Shown here: positions 57,195 to 64,000 of the stretch, piece after piece
How the letters are laid out: the number at the start of each line of letters is the position of its first letter
Numbering within the stretch: the stretch's first letter is position 1
From: Parietaria judaica
Lineage: Eukaryota; Streptophyta; Magnoliopsida; Rosales; Urticaceae
Direction of reading: 5' to 3'
Length of the DNA stretch: 64,000 nt
Assembly (NCBI GenBank): GCA_954871525.1
Contig: OX940866.1
Location: forward strand, 13,415,001-13,479,000
Notes under the pieces: model-generated
Database searches by the model: none
What the model was told of the DNA's origin: nothing
The model's input: only the letters and a program-made list of their open reading frames with translations
Position numbers and translations under genes: made by a program

Positions 57195-58349
57195 TGTTGA
57201 GGGCATAAATCACCAACAAACAGTCACGAGGAAGCATCCTCGAGTTTAAAGAGAAGGGTTCGGGTTTAATCCCTTTGTTAGCTGAGAACGACAACGATGA
57301 TGATAAACATCTATGGAGTCTCTTTATTGACGAACTATGGGGATTACAGATTTATGAACACATTTTCTTGTTTTCTCGGATATGATGCCGCACCCCGCCG
57401 TATACGGCGAGGTTGCCTACGTACCCGGTATCCCGGGATCAGGTCATCACGTAGTTCAAAGTGGATAGTTTTTCTCTTCTTCTCTCTTCTTTCTCTCTGG
57501 TTTCTCTTAGCCGAATCTTGGCCCCATGTGCAGCTTCCTTCTATCTCCCCCTGGGGAAGGGTTCTACCTACCTTTTCCTTCCTTCTCTCTTAGTATTTAT
57601 AGGCGTTTTGCCCTAGCCTATCAGCCGTGGATCTTCGAATGGTCTTTTCAACCCATGTCTTTTGCTGCTCTCGAGTGCCTAGCTTCCTCGATCCCAGCGT
57701 CATCTTTGTTAAGTCTTGTCATTCCCCTTTCGCGTGTTTCAAGTCTGTTGGGCTATCTCCGAGGTGGTAGCATTAAATGTCCATCCTATCAAAGCCTCAG
57801 GCATTACATGCTTAACCCATCAGTCGTTGTCGATAGTCACTACTTCTTGTCTCGTCAGTCTTATCCAATCTTCCCGTCGGGTCTTGGTGTCGTCGATAAT
57901 GGTGTCGCCGACTCTGGGCATCGTCAACTTCGGGTGTCGTCGACTCGGGGCGTCGTTGATAATGGTGTCGCCGACTCTTGGCATCGTCGACTTCGGGGGT
58001 CGTCGACTTTGGGCATCGTCAACTTCGGGTGTCGTCGACTCGGGGCGTCGTCGGTAATAGTGTCGCCGACTCTGGGCATCGTCGACTTCGGGGGTCGTCA
58101 ACTTCGGGGGTCGTCGACTAGGGGCATCGTCGTCTTTGGAATCGACGGCTCAGGCGCCATCGACTCGGGGGTCGACGACTCGGGGATCGATGACTCGGGC
58201 ATCGTCAATCCGGGGGCGTCGTCGACTCGGGGGTCGACAACTCGGGCGTCGTCAACCAAATGTCATCGACTCGGGGGTCGATGGCTTGAAGGCATTGTCT
58301 TCGTGACTTCTCCGAGTTAAGAGAGATCCGACGGGATTTGACCTTAACA
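57195..58349 (-). repeat. LTR (3' LTR on minus strand), 1155 bp
   Basis: Contains a GTCGACTCGGGG-type minisatellite (about 57890-58280) and a TATAAATA-like box near 57595 (minus strand). It has about 88 bp near 57437-57530 that are deleted from the partner LTR. Confidence 0.9.
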
Positions 58350-58690
58350 GTTAGTCCCCCATTTTATCAAGTGTTTGGCACTTGGTAAAATATGGAACTA
58401 GACCAGCTCTTCGATTCTCATTGTGACTCGCATCCCTCGGGGATGCAGCTTGGCACTCTCCTCGGCTTCTCCTCGTCGATGGACTTTATCGCTCGTCTTC
58501 GTTGCGGTTGTCCTCATCGAGGTCAACTTCGTCGAGCTACCTCATCATTAGATCGTCCCAGGCCCTTCGTCCAAGCCTCTTTGTGCTCTTGTTCGACGTC
58601 GTTTTATGCCACAGTGACACGTGTTGTGTTGAGGAATGATTTGACCAAATCCGACCTCAACAGTGTTAGTTCCCCATTTTATCAAGTGTA
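58350..58690. repeat. LTR-end-like remnant next to the 3' LTR
   Basis: The segment ends ATCCGACCTCAACAG, then repeats the purine-tract region (CCCCATTTTATCAAGTGT) already seen at 58358. It looks like the tail of a second, divergent LTR joined in tandem. Confidence 0.45.
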
Positions 58691-58816
58691 AACACTTGGT
58701 AAAATGAGGATTTTTGCCGGATGGTCGTTGATTCGACGAGTTTTTGTTGATGACGTCCCATCGGCGGACCTTTGTCGAGGACATCCTGCCAAGGAGACTT
58801 TGTCGGAGAGCCTTTG

Positions 58817-59155
58817 GTAGTTTCGGTGTGTAGGCGTCGATGCGCCGTCAGCCAAGGCCATACCGAGCCGTGTTTTTTTGTGGCGTCGCTGGTCTTGCCA
58901 TCGCGCCGGCAGTGTCCAGGAGCCTCGGGTAGTTTCGGTGTGTAGGCGTCGATGCGCCGTCAGCCAAGGCCATACCGAACCGTGCTTTTTTTGTGGCGTC
59001 GCTGGTCTTGCCGTCGCGCCGGCAGTGTCCAGGAGCCTTGGGTAGTTTCGGTGTGTAGGCGTCGATGCGCCGTCAACCAAGGCCATACCGAGCCGTGCTT
59101 TTTTGTGGCGTCGTTGGTCTTACCGTCGTGTCGGCAGTGTCCAGGAGCCTTGGTG
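58817..59155. repeat. Three tandem units of about 113 bp
   Basis: Units starting near 58817, 58929 and 59044 share TAGTTTCGGTGTGTAGGCGT, CAAGGCCATACCGA and GGCAGTGTCCAGGAGCC. Confidence 0.85.
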
Positions 59156-59935
59156 GCATTGCGCCTTGGCATCGCGCCTCTTTTGTTGGCATTTCTCCTG
59201 TGATCGATGGCATTGCGCCCTATTGGGCATTACGCCTCGAACGTTTGGGCATTGCGCCTCGGCATCGCGCCGTCGATTGTGGGCATCGCGCCTCTTTTAT
59301 TGGCATTGCGCCTCGGCATTGCGCCGTTGATTGCGGGCGTCGCTGGGATTTCCGAGGCCTCCGGTTAGTTTCCAGGATCCCTTGTGGCATTGCGCCTCGG
59401 CATTGCGCCATTGATTGGGGGCGTCGCTGGGCTTTCCGGGGCCTCCGGTTAGTTTCCAGGATCCCTTGTGGCATTGCGCCGTTAGTTATGGGCATTGCGC
59501 CTCGGCATTGCGCCGTCGATTGTGGGCATTGCGCCTGTGATCGATGGCATTGCGCCCTATTGGGCATTGCGCCTCGATCGTTTGGGCATTGCGCCTCGGC
59601 ATCGCGCCTGTGATTGATGGCATTGCGCCTCGATCGTTTGGGCATTGCGCCTCGGTATCGCGCCGTCGATTGTGGGCATCGCGCCTCTTTTGTTGGCATT
59701 GCGCCTGTGATCGATGGCATTGCGCCCTATTGGGCATTGCGCCTCGATCGTTTGGGCATTGCGCCTCGGCATCGCGCCTATGATCGATGGCATTGCGCCC
59801 TATTGGGCATTGCGCCTCGATCGTTTGGGCATTGCGCCTCGGCATCGCGCCGTCGATTGTGGGCATCGCGCCTCTTTTGTTGTCATTGCGCCTGTGATCG
59901 ATGGCATTGCGCCCTATTAGGCATTGCGCCTCTTT
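59156..59935. repeat. CATTGCGCC/CATCGCGCC tandem array
   Basis: Imperfect units of 20-70 bp round GGCATTGCGCCTCGGCATCG. Multiple frames on both strands remain open (up to about 210 codons) only because the unit has no stops. It occupies the same position as the array at 200-1020 but has a different unit. Confidence 0.85.
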
Positions 59936-60185
59936 ATTTTTTGTTCTTATGGTGGCCGCCAAGGATAGGCTTAGGGCCGCGTCGAGCGTCCAATAATCTA
60001 TCAAATCGAAGCTCGAGAAATAATTTTCAAGAAATATTATTAAACATGATAAAATTAAGCAGAAAGGAAGATATGACCCGAGGAGCGACGAGCGACGGGG
60101 AGGCGTCGACGAGGCGACCATCTTCGGCGGACAATATTCCGAGGTTTATAACTCTCTCCTTGAGCGTCCGATATGGGCAAATGAC

Positions 60186-60385
60186 TTCGAGCGTCGGGGA
60201 GTAGAGCGTCGTGGAGTCGAGCGTCGAGCGTCATGCGTCGTTCGTCGTCTGTCGAGCGTCGAGCGTCGTGCATCGTCCGTAGAGCTTCGTGCATCGTCCG
60301 TCGTCCGTCGAGCGTCGTGCATCGTCTATCGTCCGTCAAGCGTCGGGTGTCGTGGGTCGAGCGTCGCGCGTCGTGCGTCGACAAA
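60186..60385. repeat. GAGCGTCG-type short tandem repeats
   Basis: Runs of TCGAGCGTCGTGCATCGTCC and variants. Confidence 0.75.
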
Positions 60386-60538
60386 GCCATTATCCTCGGC
60401 GACCAATCTTCTGACGTCCATAACTTTCGCGTCGAGTGTCCAATCTGGGCAAATGACCTATCATATCGAAGCTCAAGACATAAGCTTCAAGAAAAGACAA
60501 GAAAAATGCAGCTTAATAAATCACAGGTGGAGAAGAGA

Positions 60539-60787
60539 TTAGTGTTCGGCGTTGTTTCCGTCGATCTTCGTGCTTCTGGCCTTGTCGGCAGTCATCTTGC
60601 TTTTGGTCTCGTCGGCCTTCCTCTTGCTTTTGGCCTCGTCGGCCGTCTTCTTGCTTTTGGCCTCGTCGGCCGTCTTCTTACTTTTGGCCTTGTCGGCCAT
60701 CTTCTTGCTCCCGGTCTCGTCGACCGACTTCTTGCTCCCGGTCTCGTCGACCGTCTTCTTGCTTTTGGCCTTGTCGGCCGTCTTCAT
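60539..60787 (-). CDS. Lys-rich repeat ORF of the LTR element
   Basis: 82 codons of repeats of the type ADEAKSKKT and DETGSKKS, encoded by a 24-30 nt DNA repeat (GCTTTTGGCCTCGTCGGCC on the plus strand). A 46-codon frame lies just upstream (from about 60936). Together they occupy the gag position. No catalytic domain; possibly a degenerate nucleic-acid-binding gag remnant. Confidence 0.4.
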   Translation of the reverse strand: MKTADKAKSKKTVDETGSKKSVDETGSKKMADKAKSKKTADEAKSKKTADEAKSKRKADETKSKMTADKARSTKIDGNNAEH

Positions 60788-60981
60788 GCTCCTTTACGGC
60801 GCTCTCTCGACAGCTTCCTCCAGTTGTTTCTGGGGTCCTTCCACGGTGTCTCTGTTCGTCCCTTGAACGTTCTTTGTCTCTTCCGCGGGCGTTGGTGCGG
60901 AACTTTCGGTAGTGACTCCTGCATCGCTCGTCATCTTCTTCCTTCGAGTTCTCAGCTGTGAATCAAGAAAAAAACACAGGG

Positions 60982-60998
60982 CCCCATGGTGGGCGCCA
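60982..60998 (-). other. Primer-binding site of the Tat/LARD-like element
   Basis: TGGCGCCCACCATGGGG on the minus strand, three nucleotides after the LTR end. The tRNA type was not assigned. Confidence 0.65.
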
Positions 60999-61001
60999 AA
61001 C

Positions 61002-62043
61002 TGTTGAGGGCATAAATCACCAACAAACAGTCACGAGGAAGCATCCTCGAGTTTAAAGAGAAGGGTTCGGGTTTAATCCCTTTAAAGCTGAGAACGACAA
61101 GGATGATGATAAACGTCTATGGAGTCTCTTTATTGACGAACTATGAAGATTACAGATTTATGAACACATTTTCTTGTTTTCTCGGATATGATGCCGCACC
61201 CCACCGTATACGGCGAGGTTGCTTACGTACCCGGTATCCCGGCGAGGTTGCCCCATGTGCAGCTTCCTTCTATCTCCCCTTGGGGAAGGGTTCTACCTAC
61301 ATTTTCCTTCCTTATCTCTTAGTATTTATAGGCGTTTTGCCCTAGCCTATCAGCCGTGGATCTTCGAATGGTCATTTCAACCCATGCCTTCTGTTGCTCT
61401 CGAGTGTCTGGCTTCCTCGATCCCAGCGCCATCTTTGTTAAGTCTTGTCATTCCCCTTTCGCGTGTTTCGAGTCTGCTGGGCTATCTCCGTGGTGGTAGC
61501 ATTAAATGCCCATCCTATCAAAGCCTTAGGCATTAAATGCTTTTCCCAGCAGTTGTTGTCGATAGTCACTACTTCTTGTCTCGTCAGTCTTATCCAATCT
61601 TCCCGTCGGGTCTTGGTGTCGTCGATAATGGTGTCGCCGACTCTGGGCATCGTCGACTTTGGGGGTCGTCGACTCTGGGCATCGTCAACTTCGGGTGTCG
61701 TCGACTCGGGGCATCGTCGATAATGGTGTCGCCGACTCTGGGCATCGTCGACTTCGGGTGTCGTCGACTCGGGGCGTCGTCGATAATGGTGTCGCCGACT
61801 CTGGGCATCGTCGACTTCCGGGGTCGTCGACTAGGGGCATCGTCGTCTTGGGAATCAACGGCTCAGGTGCCGTCGACTCGGGGGTCGACGACTCGGGGAT
61901 CGATGACTCAGGCGTCGTCGACTCGGGGGTCGACAACTCGGGTGTCGTCGACCTAATGTCATCGACTCGGGGGTCGATGGCTTGAGGGCATTGTCTTCGT
62001 GACTTCTCCGAGTTAAGAGATTCGACCGGATCTGACCTTAACA
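61002..62043 (-). repeat. LTR (5' LTR on minus strand), 1042 bp
   Basis: Same ends as 57195-58349. It has an 88-bp deletion near 61243 and a different copy number in the GTCGACTCGGGG minisatellite (61615-61990). Confidence 0.9.
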
Positions 62044-62190
62044 GTCATGTACATTTATCATGGGCAAATTTGTCAATTAAATTATGTAGATATTTGTGGT
62101 AAAAGTATATTTTTAAAAAAATTACACTTTCCTTCCCCAATTTTTTATTAAGTTGCAATTTCATAGCTTTCTGTCAAGTACATTTATCAT
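62044..62190. repeat. Minisatellite of about 125-bp units, right part
   Basis: It continues the array at 56872-57194 (GTACATTTATCATGGGCAAA, GTAGATATTTGTGG), interrupted by the LTR element. Confidence 0.85.
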
Positions 62191-62395
62191 ATACCAAATA
62201 TTAGGGACAAGGGCTTGGGTCCTTTGGGTCATAGGATTTTGTGGATGGGGGATGACTCACACAAATGTTACACTGCGCGCGCCGCCGCCGTCCGGCCGGA
62301 CGTGGCGAGGCGGGGTGGGAGGTGAGGTGCTCTTGTGTGAGTATAATTATTTTTGCCGAAAGTTTAATTGGTATTTTTTCCGCGATAATTTTTTT
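62190..62395. repeat. LTR-like dispersed fragment, copy B
   Basis: Parallels 19525-19735: ATACCAAATATTAG, CCTTTGGGTCATAGG, a GCGCGCCGCCGCCG block, then CTCTTGTGTGAGTATAATTA. About 80-90% similar by eye. Confidence 0.6.
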
Positions 62396-63102
62396 TATTT
62401 GCACCGAAAAGACCCTCATTTTTACACTGCAATTTCCGATTATCGGTTGGAAAATGTTTTATCGAAAACCTTGATAATCGTTGAAAAGCATATAAAACGA
62501 TAAGTGTTAGAGCCGGCAACTTACCGGTAACTATCGAAAAGCTCGATTATCAGCGATTATCGGTAATTCGAACCCTGGCCAAAAGTGTGATTTGGTGTAC
62601 AAATACGCCGTTGGTTTACGAGTTCGTCATTTATGGCATAACACAAACGACAAGTCGTTTAAACTTAGAGATAAATCCAATGATGAATGAGAATATATGA
62701 TTTTGAGATATTTAAAATAATGTAATTTTAAACTTGTAAAATTAAATTTAAAAGTTTATCATACTAAAAATTTGGGTTTTAAACGATTTATTTTATGCAA
62801 CAGTGCTTTAAAATAGAATCAAGAATTTAATTTGTCAAAGTTACATATTTTTTTAAGCTAAGATATATATATGTACAACACTGTAGTTTTAAATCTTAAC
62901 AAAATAATCCTTTAAATATATATAAAAAATATTATTACATGAATGAATGTACAATTTTACTTTTTTATTTATATTCCGTATCTTTTTGGGACTTCATTAC
63001 CAAAACATAAAATTACATAGTCGTTATCTCGTGGCTTCAAAACAAGAGTTGAATTGTTGTATTTGAAAAAGAAAATAAAAAAGAGTGAGTTATGATCAAA
63101 AT
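62396..63102. other. AT-rich DNA with short GATTATCGG-like repeats
   Basis: GATTATCGGTTGG, CGATTATCAGCG and GATTATCGGTAATTCGAACC near 62435-62575 resemble a hAT-like terminus but no element boundary was resolved. No gene seen. Confidence 0.4.
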
Positions 63103-63899
63103 TAGGGTGTAAATAAAACCCGCAAATGCGGGTTTTAAACCGCATCCGGACCGTAACCGCATTATAAAAGAATCGAAACCGTATTAATCTGGGTTAAACC
63201 GGAATCGGTTTATTAAAAAAACTGCATCCGGATTAAACTAGATCCGGGTCCCGGATTTAGAGAATAAAAACCCCGGAACCTGGATAGTAGGTTACTAAAA
63301 CCCGCTTATTAAATATAAATATATATAAATATTTAGATTCTTTTACCCAAAAAGTACCTCATTATTTCTCTAAGTGGATTAGTCATGTTTTAGTACAAAC
63401 TAATGTCGTTTTATTTAGCCCAAAATGATGTCGTTAAATGTTTTTGTGCTATGTATAACAATCTGTAGCAATCCGGATGTTTTTTGTGTGCTATGTATAG
63501 AAATCTGGATGTATAACAAGATGATTAACTATATTTAGCAAATTGAAGGATGTTAGGCTTATTAATATGTAACAATATGGATGCTTAAGATATAGTACGA
63601 TATATGAACTTTGATTATAATTATTTCAAGTTTTTTTTAATATAAATTCAAGTTCGAATCTGAGTTATTATGCGAAACTTTATTTTAAATATGAAATTGC
63701 ATGAAATCCGGATCCGGTTTTAGAAACCGGTTTTTCAATACAAAGACCATTTTTTTAACCCGGATCCGGATTTCAGGGTTTTTATTTTTTGAAAAAATAT
63801 CCGGATCCGGGTTTCAATATCAATAAACCCGGATTCCGCATCCGAGTATCGGGTTTGGCAAAAAAAAAAAAACGAGTATCCGGCCCGCTTTCACCCCTA
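63103..63899. mobile_element. hAT-type MITE with 8-bp target duplication
   Basis: Ends TAGGGTGTAAATAAAACCCG and, inverted, TAGGGGTGAAAGCGGGCCGG, each followed by many ATCCGGATCCGG subterminal motifs. Flanks ATCAAAAT (63095-63102) and TTCAAAAT (63900-63907) match at seven of eight bases. No coding capacity. Confidence 0.82.
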
Positions 63900-64000
63900 T
63901 TCAAAATACAAAAAAACTGTCCATACACACCCGAAACATAAATTTAATGAGGAGGGAAAAAGATAACATCATGAACTTCTACCGAAAAACACAGATTATA

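Larger units (their letters stand above)
57195..62043 (-). mobile_element. Complete non-autonomous Tat/LARD-like LTR retrotransposon
   Basis: The element is 4849 bp, flanked by the perfect 5-bp duplication GTCAT (57190-57194 and 62044-62048), inserted into the minisatellite upstream of IleRS. LTRs are 57195-58349 and 61002-62043, with TGTTGAGGG and CCTTAACA ends. On the minus strand the primer-like TGGCGCCCACCATGGGG (60998-60982) follows the LTR. Two short frames come next, then several tandem arrays (60385-58820), then a polypurine AAAATGGGGGACTAA just before the other LTR. No reverse transcriptase or integrase is encoded. It is related to the element at 1-3658. Confidence 0.92.

Noticed and set aside
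62545..62580. tRNA-like T-arm (GGGTTCGAATT on minus strand)
   Set aside because: No matching anticodon or acceptor stems could be found round it.

Overview
This is a plant nuclear window, most likely from a eudicot. The evidence is plant-type spliced genes with GT-AG introns, an AT-rich background, and plant LTR-retrotransposon, PIF/Harbinger, hAT and Mutator-like signatures. I read splice junctions, target-site duplications (TSDs) and LTR ends directly from the sequence. Family names rest on recognising protein motifs; no search was run.

Three host genes appear complete. (1) On the minus strand, 18100-14753, an eight-exon gene encodes the U11/U12-35K protein of the minor spliceosome (320 codons). 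(2) On the plus strand, 25819-28364, a six-exon gene encodes mitochondrial biotin synthase, BIO2 (377 codons). (3) On the minus strand, 56749-41937, a 27-exon gene encodes cytosolic isoleucine--tRNA ligase (1180 codons). All three keep the reading frame across every junction I placed.

Region by region. 1-3.7 kb: the interior and one LTR of a minus-strand, non-autonomous LTR element that carries an F-box gene resembling SKIP14 and a large tandem array. 3.7-13.1 kb: decayed RPA-like and RAD7-like gene pieces, a 1.15 kb element with long inverted repeats, a 59-bp perfect palindrome, a second partial RAD7-like copy, an asparaginyl-tRNA synthetase tail and retroelement scraps. 14.7-18.1 kb: U11/U12-35K. 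18.6-22 kb: solo LTR and MITEs. 22.1-25.7 kb: a nearly intact PIF/Harbinger transposon ending 92 bp before the BIO2 start codon. 25.8-28.4 kb: BIO2. 28.4-33 kb: AT-rich intergenic DNA with hairpins and a MITE. 33.1-37.9 kb: a tandem array of about 380-bp units, each bearing a 69-nt exon-like core with splice signals. 38-41.7 kb: possible 3' exons and MITEs. 41.9-56.7 kb: isoleucine--tRNA ligase, with a 4.4 kb LTR element (holding a hAT transposase fragment) in intron 23 and a hAT MITE in intron 20. 56.9-62.2 kb: a promoter-side minisatellite split by a 4.8 kb LTR element. 63.1-63.9 kb: a hAT-type MITE.

The host genes are unrelated housekeeping functions (minor splicing, biotin synthesis, translation) and form no pathway together. 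The most interesting structures are the F-box gene inside an LTR element, the exon-bearing tandem array, the two RAD7-like copies with complementary damage, and the host genes hosting very recent insertions.
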